Source: JAFGOM01 sp964605795
GTDB taxonomy: Archaea > Halobacteriota > Methanomicrobia > Methanomicrobiales > Methanospirillaceae
NCBI GenBank assembly: GCA_964605795.1
Contig: CAZSDZ010000023.1
Span: 1-42,251, forward strand
Length of the DNA stretch: 42,251 bases
Reading direction: 5' to 3'
Made by a program: the position numbers and the translations under genes. Each line of letters opens with the position of its first letter. Position 1 is the first letter of the stretch. The notes beneath the pieces are model-generated. The model saw only the letters and a program-made list of their open reading frames with translations. It ran no database searches and was not told the origin of the DNA. Shown piece by piece: positions 7,891 to 17,345 of this stretch.

Positions 7891-10050
7891 TTACTCAGGA
7901 ACACTCTCTCCAAAAAATACCGAAACAGGAGTATGTAGTGAAAACGAGTTATTATTATTGACAATGCTCGGGTGAGAGGAACGGACCTCACGGAACGTCT
8001 CTTTATACAGTTCACTAACTGATAGCGAATTATCTGACTTTCTGAGTATGGAAATTAAGTTGTTAGAAAATTCATCAGAGATCCAGTTCGAGAGATCAGA
8101 ATCATAGGTATCTGATTTTGAGGTTTCATCTTTTTCTGAAGCAGTCATGATGAGCACACCCGGAGTGGTAACCTCTGCTGCTGTTGCTTTACTGAAACAG
8201 GATTCAAGAATAACGAGCATACGCCCGAATTTCTTATTTTGTCTCATTTTGTTAATTATTGAGGATAATTCATATGATGAGATCCTCTCTTCTCCATTAC
8301 CTAGTATGAGTTGACCCCCTTCTGCTCCATGTGATGCGAAATATACCAGAACTGTTGCATTTTCATCTGAACCTAGAACCGGATTCTTTGAAAAAGTATT
8401 GGTACCGGTCAGGATATCCTCGATCGTCTGTTTATTCACTAGAGAGCCGGTATAATCAGGAATGGCTGTATTTCGAACCTCTTCTACATCCGGGATGTGA
8501 TAGACCTCACCGGGTTTTGAATTCCGGGGGTGAAACGGAATATCATCATATACGAGAAGGATGATATGATCATCGGGAACTCCGTGCTCTTTTACCAACT
8601 GATACATAGTCAGGGCATCAGCCTGGTGGCGATAATTTATCCAGTCTTCTGTCAATCCGCCGATAACTGCCCAGAATTCTCCCTCCACAGAGGTAGTTTT
8701 CTCCTGACCCATGGTCTCTGATGACTGAACCGGTAATTCATCTGAAGAATGTTCCTGTTTCTCGAGGGACTGGAAAAAAACAGGATCTTCATATACAAAT
8801 TCGTCTTTTACCAGGTATGTCTGATACCAGGGTGTCTTTCGGTCAGTTCCCTCCGAAGCAAAGGTTAACAGTCCGGTTGCCCCAGTCATAACTGGAACAT
8901 TGCCCTTTTGAATTATCTTAAAAGCAGATTGGATTCCGAATTTTGTTCTGGGGGTTATCATTCCATTTTCATTCAACAGAATCGTATTGGCTGCGTCCAT
9001 TGGTGATTTTGAAGGATTTGCATTAAACCGGCACATGATTTCTGCAGAAACCAGAAGTGCATCATACACTTCAGGAACAAAATACGAGGATTCTTTTCCT
9101 GAAAATTCAGTAAATCCATCAACAAAATCTGAATCAGGAGATGGAGACATCAAAAGCAGAGTATCATCCGGGAGTGGTACCGATATCGAAGATGTGTGTA
9201 TAACTTTTCCTAAACCTCCAAGCAGGACATCAATCATTAAAGCCTCGGATTTTTCTTCTATATACCCATATTTGTTTACATTTGGCTGGATGAGATATAG
9301 ATGACTGGAGGAGTTGCCATTTTTCAGGGTGGTTAAAACGGTCTGGATATCAAGGCTTGATCCTGTGTCCACGAATATGATATAATCGGGATTTGATTCA
9401 TCAATCTTGCTGATATCAGATGCGATCTCATCAGAACTGGAATATTCGATGCATTCTGTCAGGTTAATTCCGGTTTCGATAGCCCAGAACGGTATCCAGT
9501 CATAAAAGGTCTTCCCTTCGGTTGTATTTGGACTGAGTAGGGCAACCGATTGAGCCTGATGAGCTGACAAATGTTGCATTATAGCTGAAGTAATGTCCCG
9601 ATCATTTGTGGTTGTTCTCCAGACGTTACCAGTACCGGCAAAAGCCCGGAATATTTCATCTGAAGAGGCTGATGGAGACACAAGGACTTTTTGGTTTCTA
9701 ATAAAAAGATCTGATATTTCAAAGAGTTCATCAGATAAAAATGGTCCAATAACTACGCTAATCCGGGGATCTAATGCCAGTTCTTTTGCATATGTCTGGA
9801 GGTTTCCGCTCATGGTATCCCGGCAGATAAGTCTGACCGGTCTTCCTTCAATACCACCACCGGAGTTTATCTGATCTACTCCGTAATTTAAGGCATCAAG
9901 CAGTGGCAGGCCCGTAATTCCGGTAAGCGGGAGGAGAACTCCGATATATACAGGTTCACCTGTGGGGACTATGCTTTCACCCGATACCGAGGGTATCATA
10001 TAAAGAAAGAAAATTAGTGAAAATACGAGGAATTTTTTTTCCATAAGCAA
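7891..10050 (-). CDS. Periplasmic-binding protein fused to a C13 (legumain-type) cysteine protease domain
   Basis: A 719-residue exported protein. Residues 3-25 form a signal peptide (KKFLVFSLIFFLYMIPSVSG) without a lipobox. Residues about 33-425 are a type I periplasmic-binding fold like LivK or ANF receptors (YIGVLLPLTG, ISVVIGPFLSDE). After a Ser/Gln/Glu-rich linker (426-457), residues about 458-715 match the legumain/GPI8 family C13. The family markers are INYRHQAD at 471-478 and VYDDIPFHPRN. The expected catalytic pair is present as His574 in YFASHG and Cys618 in ILESC. Both domains look intact, so a ligand-controlled protease outside the membrane is an inference. A TTG start at 10050 is preceded by GGTGAG at good spacing; the ATG at 10044 is possible. 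It diverges from a second binding protein, with no ABC permease nearby. Confidence 0.88.
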   Translation of the reverse strand: MLMEKKFLVFSLIFFLYMIPSVSGESIVPTGEPVYIGVLLPLTGITGLPLLDALNYGVDQINSGGGIEGRPVRLICRDTMSGNLQTYAKELALDPRISVVIGPFLSDELFEISDLFIRNQKVLVSPSASSDEIFRAFAGTGNVWRTTTNDRDITSAIMQHLSAHQAQSVALLSPNTTEGKTFYDWIPFWAIETGINLTECIEYSSSDEIASDISKIDESNPDYIIFVDTGSSLDIQTVLTTLKNGNSSSHLYLIQPNVNKYGYIEEKSEALMIDVLLGGLGKVIHTSSISVPLPDDTLLLMSPSPDSDFVDGFTEFSGKESSYFVPEVYDALLVSAEIMCRFNANPSKSPMDAANTILLNENGMITPRTKFGIQSAFKIIQKGNVPVMTGATGLLTFASEGTDRKTPWYQTYLVKDEFVYEDPVFFQSLEKQEHSSDELPVQSSETMGQEKTTSVEGEFWAVIGGLTEDWINYRHQADALTMYQLVKEHGVPDDHIILLVYDDIPFHPRNSKPGEVYHIPDVEEVRNTAIPDYTGSLVNKQTIEDILTGTNTFSKNPVLGSDENATVLVYFASHGAEGGQLILGNGEERISSYELSSIINKMRQNKKFGRMLVILESCFSKATAAEVTTPGVLIMTASEKDETSKSDTYDSDLSNWISDEFSNNLISILRKSDNSLSVSELYKETFREVRSSHPSIVNNNNSFSLHTPVSVFFGESVPE

Positions 10051-10471
10051 TGTGTCATCTCACCATGGTCTGATTCCTTCAAGGATCACAATAAAACATC
10101 TGAACAGGATGTAACCTGGAACCGACGATATAATCGAAAATTTATCACAGATTTCATATTTTGTAATAATCCGGTCATATCGGATAATTGCACTATCATA
10201 TAAATATCGGTTTTTCACAGTATAATGTCTTCTAATTATTGGATTGAAAGAAAGATTATTCCAAGGCATTTTATCAGTCTCATTATCAAGCATAAGGAGG
10301 ACTTAATCAAAAAAGCGTGGACATTATCGATACCTATACCATTTTTTATCATTTCTGGAAAATTTCAAATGGTATTCCACGATGATAAAACCGATTTTTC
10401 CGCTTCTATGCATAAAAATATGACCATTGACAACAGATGGAATAACAACAGAAATCTATGGTGTCCAATAG
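10051..10471. promoter_or_regulatory. Divergent promoter region between two binding-protein genes
   Basis: This 421-bp AT-rich region must hold both promoters. For the plus-strand gene a TATA-like cataaaaatatg lies at about 10410-10421, some 50-60 bases before its ATG. A perfect nine-base inverted repeat, ataccattt (10336-10344) and aaatggtat (10367-10375), lies between the genes and could be an operator. A reading frame spanning 10225-10506 has no protein-like features and overlaps the downstream gene, so I do not call it. Confidence 0.45.
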
Positions 10472-11635
10472 ATGAAAAGAATGATTTTATCGTCAACTAC
10501 TATTAATACCAGTTTGATAATCCTGATTTTAATCGCATCTCCGGTATATGCTGATGTGAATAAATCATTTACCTGTGGTGTTATTCTTCCACTAACTGGA
10601 GAATTTCAAATCCTTGGAACAGAGGTCATGCACGGTATTGAATGTGCTGTGGATCGGATAAATACACAAGGGGGAGTAAACGGATATACCTTTGAGCTTG
10701 TACAAGCAGATGATATGAGTGATCCTGATAAAGCATCATCTTTGTTTGCCGATATGAAAGAGAAGGGTATTCCCGTGGTAATCGGATCAGTCACTACTGA
10801 TCTCACAATTCCGATGGCAAAACAGACAAAACCGGATCCCAATATAACCACGGTGCTTATTTCTCCCCGGGCGAATGGAAATGATTTGTATGGGATATCA
10901 CCCGGATTTTACCAAGTACATTCCCCTGTTTTTTATCTTGGAGAAGTTGTAGCGGGCTGGTTAGCATACACAGCAGACCGTGTAGCGTTAGTGTATATTG
11001 ACGATTCCTATGGGCATTCTATGTGTGATACCATTACATCAAACCTGGAAAATTCTTCTTCAGTACTTATTTCGGCAGAAATTCCAATCATTCATGATGA
11101 TCCCGGATATCAGCAGACAATCAGTATGATCCTGGACAATATATCTGATACGGTGGTATTTATTGGAACTGATCCTGATGTAATCCCTATCCTCATCGCT
11201 CTTAATGACGCTGGGTTTGATGGCCAGGTAATACTGACCGAGTCCACCCTATTAGAAACTCTTGAGATTGACAACACTCCTAATATCGCTGAAAAATTTT
11301 CTCTTTTTACAATAAATACCTATACTACTCTTGTCCCTGGAAAAAATACCGAACAGTTCGTGGCTGAATATCAGGAGAAGTACGGTAAGAGTCCGGAGGG
11401 AAGTGTTGCCGGATACGGGTATGACTCTGTGATGGTAATATATGAAGCACTCCTGCATGAAAAACAGACCGAAAATGTTACTGCAGCATCCCTGATGAAA
11501 GGGTTGGACAAAATAATGTATTACGGGGTTACTGGACCGAAAACATTTGATGCGAAAAACGCAGTAAGTCCGACTACAGACAGGTATATCTATTATGATG
11601 ATACTTTTTCCCTTCTCTCTCAATCAATCCTTTAA
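10472..11635 (+). CDS. ABC-type substrate-binding protein (LivK/Peripla_BP_6 type)
   Basis: A 387-residue exported binding protein of the branched-chain amino acid/amide/urea class. The signal peptide covers residues 1-27, with a likely cut after PVYA and no lipobox cysteine at the cut. The mature fold starts TCGVILPLTGEFQILGTEVMHGIE and continues with GGVNGYTFELVQADDMSDP, ending VAGYGYDSVMVIYEAL and TDRYIYYDD, all typical of this class. GGTG precedes the ATG by eight bases. Family members normally sit beside two permeases and two ATPases, and none are here. Its neighbour across the divergent promoter carries the same kind of domain fused to a protease, so the two may share a signal or ligand. 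Ligand unknown. Confidence 0.88.
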   Translation: MKRMILSSTTINTSLIILILIASPVYADVNKSFTCGVILPLTGEFQILGTEVMHGIECAVDRINTQGGVNGYTFELVQADDMSDPDKASSLFADMKEKGIPVVIGSVTTDLTIPMAKQTKPDPNITTVLISPRANGNDLYGISPGFYQVHSPVFYLGEVVAGWLAYTADRVALVYIDDSYGHSMCDTITSNLENSSSVLISAEIPIIHDDPGYQQTISMILDNISDTVVFIGTDPDVIPILIALNDAGFDGQVILTESTLLETLEIDNTPNIAEKFSLFTINTYTTLVPGKNTEQFVAEYQEKYGKSPEGSVAGYGYDSVMVIYEALLHEKQTENVTAASLMKGLDKIMYYGVTGPKTFDAKNAVSPTTDRYIYYDDTFSLLSQSIL

Positions 11636-12460
11636 TTAAATAGATCTCAAACCATGGATTAGTGTAACACTTTATCAGTACCTGGCAATCGAAATAATCA
11701 CTTCTTTTGTAATGAAACGGCATTGGTTTATAAATCTGATAACGACAGATTTTCTGATCTGATCCCAAGGAGACGAAATCTACACGAATTTTTACACGGT
11801 ATCATATTTTTTCTCTGATCGGAAGTTCCAGTATGTTAATAAGCGCAGCAATAGTTCTTGTATAACTATCTTTTCAGTGATTACAGGCCCATTTATTCTT
11901 CGATTTCTCTTTAATGAGTGTTCCATATGAAATAATTGGTACTTCATAAAGGTATCGAAATCATGCCTATCTGATTAAAATCGAGTTAGCAGACTACTGA
12001 AGATGTTGTTGCAAATCATCTCCAGCAAGCTAAATATACGCTATATTTTTTTTGGGGGATCTTGCGAAACTCCTATCAGATATTTCGCCACATCCCATAA
12101 ACCAAAGGATCCAACCTACAGAATACTGATGAAAGAACCAGGTGGTTGTAAAAGAGATCTCATTCCGCTCTTTTGATTTAAATAAAACAAGAACGATTCT
12201 GTAATCAGACGAGATGCAGAGAGAGAGCCTGCAATCGTCACCAATACAGGAGGTGAGATCAAAGAGAGAAAAATCACTCTGTAACCATCATACCCGCTGC
12301 TGACAGAGTTTTCGATGCAACACAATAACCGATAGACCCAACCGTTCATCACCGATACCATCTTTCAATATTCTGTCAGCCGGCACCAATACAAATCAGT
12401 AATCCACCCTCCCCAAAATCACCCCTCTTTTCGTATTCAAAAAAAGTGAAGCGGAATATG
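11636..12460. other. Long intergenic region without a supported gene
   Basis: These 825 bases hold no gene I can support. An 81-codon frame at 12116-12361 on the minus strand lacks motifs, a ribosome binding site and protein-like composition. The stretch is AT-rich on the left and approaches the genome-typical composition after about 12360. No tRNA, CRISPR repeat or clear hairpin terminator was recognised. Confidence 0.4.
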
Positions 12461-13630
12461 CTACTCATGCCTGAGTGCTTCTATCGGGTTTAGGTTTGAT
12501 GCTTTCCATGCAGGATAGAGACCGGAAACAACACTCGTAACGATACCAAAGGCCATACCATACGGAATATATACCAGACTGGAGGGTTCAAAGAGATAAC
12601 TGGTCTCCTCAAGCATGATGAGTATCGCAACATACCCTCCGACAAACGAGAGCACCCCGCCTATCAGGCTCCCGCCCAGACCAAGGAGCAGGGACTCATA
12701 GATAAATATCTTCCGTACCTCGCCCCGCAGGGTTCCAATCGACCTGAGAATTCCTATCTCCTTGTACCGCTCCATCACCGACATCATCATCACGTTAAAG
12801 ATGGACACTCCGGCAACGAGCAGGGATATTCCCCCGATTGCCATGGTAAAGATAGAAATACGTCCAAATGTCTCAAGTATCGTCTCAAGGATTGCACGGG
12901 TATCATACACATCAACAGTCGTCTCACGCCGGTTGAGCTGGGCCTCAATGGCAGCCTTTGTCGACTCAATATGCGAGAGATCCCTGACTTTTACGATGAC
13001 ATTGTCATACCCTTCTTTCTGATAGTAATTCCTGTACCATTGATCAGAAAAGACCAGGCCATAATCAGGATTGATATCAAATCCCATTCCCCGTTCATCA
13101 AGAATACCCGTCACCCTGACACCGGTCTCCTCTTCGCCGATAAGAATCCGGGATCCAACGATAAGATCATACTCCTCGGCAAGTTTTTTTCCTGCCATCA
13201 CTCCGGATGAACCCCTGATATACTGGCCTTCAAGCTTATCAAGCATCAGCGGGATATCTTTTGGATCGAGCCCGTACAATGCAGCAGCCCCAATCTCACG
13301 CCCCACCTTGATCCGCTCCCCGCCTGAGTATACCGGAATAACATCGGCATTACCTGCAGCCCTTCGTATCTGCTCCAGTTCGCGTTCGGTAATCTTGGAA
13401 TTTCCCGGTGATGATCCCATTCCATAATAGCCGACATGAGGACTGACAACAATCGAATCTCCTACATCTGATAGTGATTCAGAGACCGACAGAGTAAGAC
13501 TGTTTCCGAGGATTCCCATCGATGTAATCGCAACAACCCCGATGATAATCCCGATTGCTGCAAGAAGAGAACGTAACCAGTGGATTCGCAGGTTCCTGAT
13601 CGCGAGATTAAGAAACATACGCTGTTGCAT
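12461..13630 (-). CDS. ABC transporter permease, MacB/FtsX type
   Basis: A 389-residue permease of the LolCE/MacB class. It has an N-terminal helix (about 16-42, SLLAAIGIIIGVVAI), a large extracytoplasmic MacB core domain (about 45-255), and three C-terminal helices making up the FtsX domain (ISLLVAGVSIFNVMMMSVMERYKEIGILRSIG, then two more, ending AWKASNLNPIEALRHE). Length and layout are typical. Such permeases do not pass small solutes through a channel; they couple ATP hydrolysis to movements of the outer domain (mechanotransmission) and act on peptides, lipoproteins or envelope complexes. The gene overlaps its ATPase partner by one base (TAATG), so translation is coupled. It is the last gene of the four-gene operon. 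Substrate unknown. Confidence 0.92.
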   Translation of the reverse strand: MQQRMFLNLAIRNLRIHWLRSLLAAIGIIIGVVAITSMGILGNSLTLSVSESLSDVGDSIVVSPHVGYYGMGSSPGNSKITERELEQIRRAAGNADVIPVYSGGERIKVGREIGAAALYGLDPKDIPLMLDKLEGQYIRGSSGVMAGKKLAEEYDLIVGSRILIGEEETGVRVTGILDERGMGFDINPDYGLVFSDQWYRNYYQKEGYDNVIVKVRDLSHIESTKAAIEAQLNRRETTVDVYDTRAILETILETFGRISIFTMAIGGISLLVAGVSIFNVMMMSVMERYKEIGILRSIGTLRGEVRKIFIYESLLLGLGGSLIGGVLSFVGGYVAILIMLEETSYLFEPSSLVYIPYGMAFGIVTSVVSGLYPAWKASNLNPIEALRHE

Positions 13631-14322
13631 TATGCAACTCCTGATATCCTTCCATCCACGATATGAATCGTCCGGTTCGCATACACCGCGAGGGAGGGAT
13701 CGTGGGTTACCATAATAACGGTCTTGTTCTGGTGCGTACAGAGCCGTGATAACAGTTCCATGATTGCATTCCCTGTCTTTGAATCAAGATTCCCGGTTGG
13801 TTCATCACAGAGTAAAATCTCGGGATCATTGACCAGCGCCCGGGCAATAGCAACCCGTTGCTGCTGACCACCTGACAGTTCATTCGGGCGGTGATTATCC
13901 AGGTGTGACTCTAACGCAACCGATCGTAACACATCCAGGCACCGGTCATCACAATCAGCTGACCCGGTCTTGAGTAAAAGGGGATACTCTACATTCTCAC
14001 GGGCCGTCAACAGGGGAATGAGATTAAACTGCTGAAAGATAAACCCGATATGATCCCTTCTGAGCTTTGTCAGATCATCATCGCTCATGTTTGTCGTCTC
14101 GATGCCATTGATGAGAATCTCACCTGAATCGGGAACATCAAGACAACCGAGCATATGTAAGAGTGTTGATTTTCCTGATCCTGACGGACCCATGATAGCA
14201 ATAAACTCTCCCCTCCTGACCGATCCCGATACATCAGCAAGAGCGGCCACATTCTCACCCAGCAGATGGTAGACCTTTGTAATGTTGCGAAATACAATGA
14301 CCGGATCGTCTGAATCAGACAC
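13630..14322 (-). CDS. ABC transporter ATP-binding protein, MacB/LolD type
   Basis: A 230-residue cytoplasmic ATPase for the adjacent permease. It has Walker A GPSGSGKS (45-52), the Q-loop in FIFQQFNLIP, signature LSGGQQQR (149-156), Walker B ILLCDEP (169-175), a D-loop GNLDS and an H-loop VTHD. These are the marks of the MJ0796/LolD branch. The start is a GTG at 14322. Its Shine-Dalgarno AGGAGAT is formed by the last codons of the upstream COG1361 gene, seven bases before, so the two are translationally linked. No catalytic residue is missing. Confidence 0.95.
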   Translation of the reverse strand: MSDSDDPVIVFRNITKVYHLLGENVAALADVSGSVRRGEFIAIMGPSGSGKSTLLHMLGCLDVPDSGEILINGIETTNMSDDDLTKLRRDHIGFIFQQFNLIPLLTARENVEYPLLLKTGSADCDDRCLDVLRSVALESHLDNHRPNELSGGQQQRVAIARALVNDPEILLCDEPTGNLDSKTGNAIMELLSRLCTHQNKTVIMVTHDPSLAVYANRTIHIVDGRISGVA

Positions 14323-14329
14323 AAAAATC

Positions 14330-15496
14330 TTATCTCCTGAACCGGGTATAATAAATTACACCGCCAACCAGAGCCAGAACGAAGATAACAACCACGAATA
14401 TCATCGGAGATAAATCCTCCTTCGGAACTGATTCTGATTCCGGAAGACTCTTAACATTCACTTCAGTAGTTCGTACCTGATCATTGCCGTCATCATCTTT
14501 GTATGATATCACGACCGTGACATTGGTAGCATCAGGGGGAGTCGTAAAGGTTACCTCAAACCCGGCAAAATCATCAGGTTTTAACGCTCCCACTGCATAC
14601 AGGCGGTAGGGTATTGTCGGTACTGCCGGTTCATCGGTTGTAATAACCACGCCATTTGCATTCTCAAGACCAGAGTTGGTTACATCACCAGAGAGACGGT
14701 AATATTCACCGGTATCCTCGAGGATAATATTTGAGAGTACTGGTTCTGCCCGTGTCTTGGACTGCCCAAGAACAACAGGGATGGCATAACTCTCCTCATG
14801 CTCATTCACTCCGTTCTGGTATAGGACTGAGAAGACAAGGTTTTCTTCAGATCCCGGAGTAAACGTGAAGGGAACATCAACTGAGGTATCAGGCTCGAGA
14901 ACCCCGACAAAGTAACTTGAGGGCATCACCTCGTGACCCTGGCCAGCCGGCACGATGGTAACACCGGTAACCTTGTTATCACGGGGGTTTCCAACATGAA
15001 GAGTCAGTTTCTCCTTCTTTCCGATACGAAATGAATCCGGCTTGTCAAGGATGGCAACGGTTGGTGCCCGGTCCTGAACCCGGACCTGGAAGGGATTTCG
15101 TAAGTATCCTGCATCACGAAAATCAAGGGAGAACACAGGATTAAAGATACCCTCCTTCCCGTCAGCCTGGATGGTAAAGATAAATTTCATCGCATTTCCG
15201 GCACCAATCGAACCAACAACATCGTACTGACTACTGGTCGTCTTAATCGTGCTGTCACGAAGCCGGGCAGTAGAGATAGGGACACCCTCGTTCCCTGAGT
15301 TGGTTACCTCGATAGTAACGGTACCCGTATCCCACGGCATCAACACTTCCGGGTCAAGGGTCACAGAAGAGACAAAAACCTGTGCTGAAGCCTTTACCGC
15401 GGCGGGATCCTGTTCTGCACAACCCGGATATACCGATACCATGCACAGGAGCAGGAACGAAATCGGGATCAGGGACATGATCTGTCGTTTATTCAT
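14330..15496 (-). CDS. COG1361-type extracytoplasmic protein, C-terminally anchored
   Basis: A 388-residue surface protein. It has an N-terminal signal peptide (MNKRQIMSLIPISFLLLCMVSVYPGC), several immunoglobulin-like/CARDB repeats with the pattern VTIEVTNSGNEG and LSGDVTNSGLENANG, and a single C-terminal helix (MIFVVVIFVLALVGGVIYY) followed by RFRR, which puts the bulk outside the cell. I chose the ATG at 15496 because it shares an ATGA overlap with the stop of the upstream YIP1 gene; a longer frame to 15643 would destroy the signal peptide. In this operon it occupies the place of the MacA-like adaptor of bacterial MacAB systems. Whether it binds substrate or links to the S-layer is inference. 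Confidence 0.85.
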   Translation of the reverse strand: MNKRQIMSLIPISFLLLCMVSVYPGCAEQDPAAVKASAQVFVSSVTLDPEVLMPWDTGTVTIEVTNSGNEGVPISTARLRDSTIKTTSSQYDVVGSIGAGNAMKFIFTIQADGKEGIFNPVFSLDFRDAGYLRNPFQVRVQDRAPTVAILDKPDSFRIGKKEKLTLHVGNPRDNKVTGVTIVPAGQGHEVMPSSYFVGVLEPDTSVDVPFTFTPGSEENLVFSVLYQNGVNEHEESYAIPVVLGQSKTRAEPVLSNIILEDTGEYYRLSGDVTNSGLENANGVVITTDEPAVPTIPYRLYAVGALKPDDFAGFEVTFTTPPDATNVTVVISYKDDDGNDQVRTTEVNVKSLPESESVPKEDLSPMIFVVVIFVLALVGGVIYYTRFRR

Positions 15497-16212
15497 GATG
15501 GAAACCATCCCATTGATGTGCCGAGTGAATAGACCAAAAACAGCGCATATAAAACAGCAGGAACTCCCCCACAAATAACAGTCTGTTTTGCTGAAAGGGC
15601 CTTTCCTGCCTGTAATCCAAATATCCACTGGTTTGCACACCACAAAAGACAGATCAGGGTTATCAGCGAGGAGAGCAGTGAATATTGAATAAATGCCGGA
15701 TCTTTCAGCATATTCTCTGTGGCTTTCTCAACAATGCTCTGTATCTCATCGGCATTCGTCATCGTGGTCAGGTGAAACGATCCTATCTCAACCATGGGGA
15801 TCAAATAAAATCCTATGATCATGGTGAGACAGAACGCAATAATGAGAGGAATCATCCCGTAACCACAGATCTGAAGAACCCTCGTAAACGAGTAACCGGA
15901 TCGTACATACCGTGCAATGAGATACATGACTCCCCCGAGAATAAGCCACGTGACATAGATGGAGATAAATCCTGTTATTCCGGCAGCAACCATCATCACC
16001 GTAGTAATTGCCCCGGACATCCCTGAGAAGAGATCCCCCATGATCCCGGTCATCTGGTAAGCGCTGACAGCGGTACAGAGTCCGCCCACAGCGAGGATGA
16101 GGGCAGGTATCAACAGCGAGGCCTCTCTTTCCCAAATTCTCGAAAAGAAATCAGTTGGATTTGTTACATACGTATGAAGTGACGGATTCATTGCTTTCAG
16201 TCCTGATACCAT
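15493..16212 (-). CDS. YIP1-family integral membrane protein
   Basis: A 239-residue protein with about five hydrophobic segments and a conserved start (NPTDFFSRIWEREASLLIPALILAVGG) typical of archaeal YIP1 domain proteins. The N-terminal 30 residues are cytosolic-looking, and helices begin at about residue 33. It is the first gene of the operon that continues with the COG1361 protein, ATPase and permease, overlapping the next gene by four bases (ATGA). YIP1 proteins act in membrane trafficking in eukaryotes; their role in archaea is unknown. A TATA-like tttatag sits about 25 bases before the ATG at 16212, which fits a nearly leaderless transcript. An ATG at 16191 is an alternative. Confidence 0.85.
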   Translation of the reverse strand: MVSGLKAMNPSLHTYVTNPTDFFSRIWEREASLLIPALILAVGGLCTAVSAYQMTGIMGDLFSGMSGAITTVMMVAAGITGFISIYVTWLILGGVMYLIARYVRSGYSFTRVLQICGYGMIPLIIAFCLTMIIGFYLIPMVEIGSFHLTTMTNADEIQSIVEKATENMLKDPAFIQYSLLSSLITLICLLWCANQWIFGLQAGKALSAKQTVICGGVPAVLYALFLVYSLGTSMGWFPS

Positions 16213-16409
16213 TTTTGTTGGTCAGGTAACTATAAAACACCCATTCCTTTAAAAGTGATACAAATTTAAAGAGAGAATCGAAAAGGACCATATCGACATC
16301 ATCCTGTTCAGGGAGTAAAATTAATAGAAAGAAAGTAGGGGTAGCACAGAAACATGAGGATACCGCAGTGTATCATTTTCTATCCAGATTGATTGTGCGT
16401 TATTACCGG

Positions 16410-17345
16410 TTAGAGGACTTTTTTCCTGACCAGAACAAAAAATCCACAGATGACGAGGATTAACGAGAGTACCATCACCTCGATGAATGCAAGCGGATCA
16501 TCCTGGAACGGAAGGCGGACATTCATCCCGTACATACTGGTGATAAAGGTTGGTATCATTAAAAGCATGGTTACACTCGTGAGAAGTTTCATCACGACAT
16601 TCACGTTGTTATTGATGACAGATGCAAAGGCATCCATCATACCGGTGAGGATACTGGTATAGATATTCGCCATCTCAAGACCCTGTTTATTCTCAATAAC
16701 CGCCTCCTCATAGAGATCTTCCTCATACTCGGCAGAAATATCAAGTGCTGCGATATAGGGAAACTTCTCAAACATCAGTGAATTCGTCCGGAGCGACGTG
16801 GTAAAATAGACGAGACTCTTCTGCAGGGAGAAGAGATTGATGAGTTGTTCGTTCTTTGTTGATCGGTGTAACTCATTCTCCATCTTGTTGGTAAGACGGT
16901 TAATCTCCTTTAAATAGCGAAGGAAACGCAGTGCTGAACGGTAACAGAGTTGGAGGACAAACCGGGTTCGGAGGTGGGTATCAAAATTTCTAACCCATCC
17001 ATTCAAAAATTCCTGGATAACGTCAACCTCAGTCAGGGAGACGGTAATTATCATATCAGGGGTGAGTATGATTCCGATAGGCAGGGTAATAAACGGGATA
17101 GCCGAACCTTCCGGTTCACGTTTAGGTGAGCGCAACAGGATAAGAGTATTACTCTCTTCAACCTCGACACGTGCCCGTTCATCGAGATCGAGTGGATCCG
17201 TGATGAAATCAAGCGGCATGCCAAACCGATCGATAAGGGTAGCAATCTCTTTTTCTGTTGGATTAACAACCCTGACCCAGCATCCCTCTCGATAATCCCC
17301 GATCTCAGACAGACCGTCCTCAGTTGAGATATGAATAAATATCAT
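16410..17345 (-). CDS. corA: CorA-family magnesium/divalent cation channel
   Basis: A 311-residue CorA homologue. CorA pentamers admit Mg2+ (also Co2+ or Ni2+) across the cytoplasmic membrane. A cytosolic N-terminal domain (1-240) contains the long stalk helix. The signature GMN lies at 273-275 between two C-terminal membrane segments, and the protein ends in the basic VRKKVL, as the family does. Length is normal. The gene is a single-gene unit with a 282-base upstream gap that contains several hairpins and two TATA-like elements on its strand, suggesting control in the leader. No sign of truncation. Confidence 0.93.
   Translation of the reverse strand: MIFIHISTEDGLSEIGDYREGCWVRVVNPTEKEIATLIDRFGMPLDFITDPLDLDERARVEVEESNTLILLRSPKREPEGSAIPFITLPIGIILTPDMIITVSLTEVDVIQEFLNGWVRNFDTHLRTRFVLQLCYRSALRFLRYLKEINRLTNKMENELHRSTKNEQLINLFSLQKSLVYFTTSLRTNSLMFEKFPYIAALDISAEYEEDLYEEAVIENKQGLEMANIYTSILTGMMDAFASVINNNVNVVMKLLTSVTMLLMIPTFITSMYGMNVRLPFQDDPLAFIEVMVLSLILVICGFFVLVRKKVL

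Noticed and set aside
10225..10506. 93-codon plus-strand frame before the second binding protein
   Set aside because: It overlaps the start of a well-supported gene and consists of promoter-like AT-rich sequence with no family resemblance.
12032..12076. Second copy of the transposase-relic tail (both end in a LRNSY reading and share about 11 bases)
   Set aside because: Codon-by-codon comparison with 6513-6557 gives about half identity, mostly in the last 12 bases; chance is enough to explain it.
12116..12361. 81-codon minus-strand frame
   Set aside because: No motif, no ribosome binding site and no protein-like pattern; it lies in an otherwise empty intergenic region.
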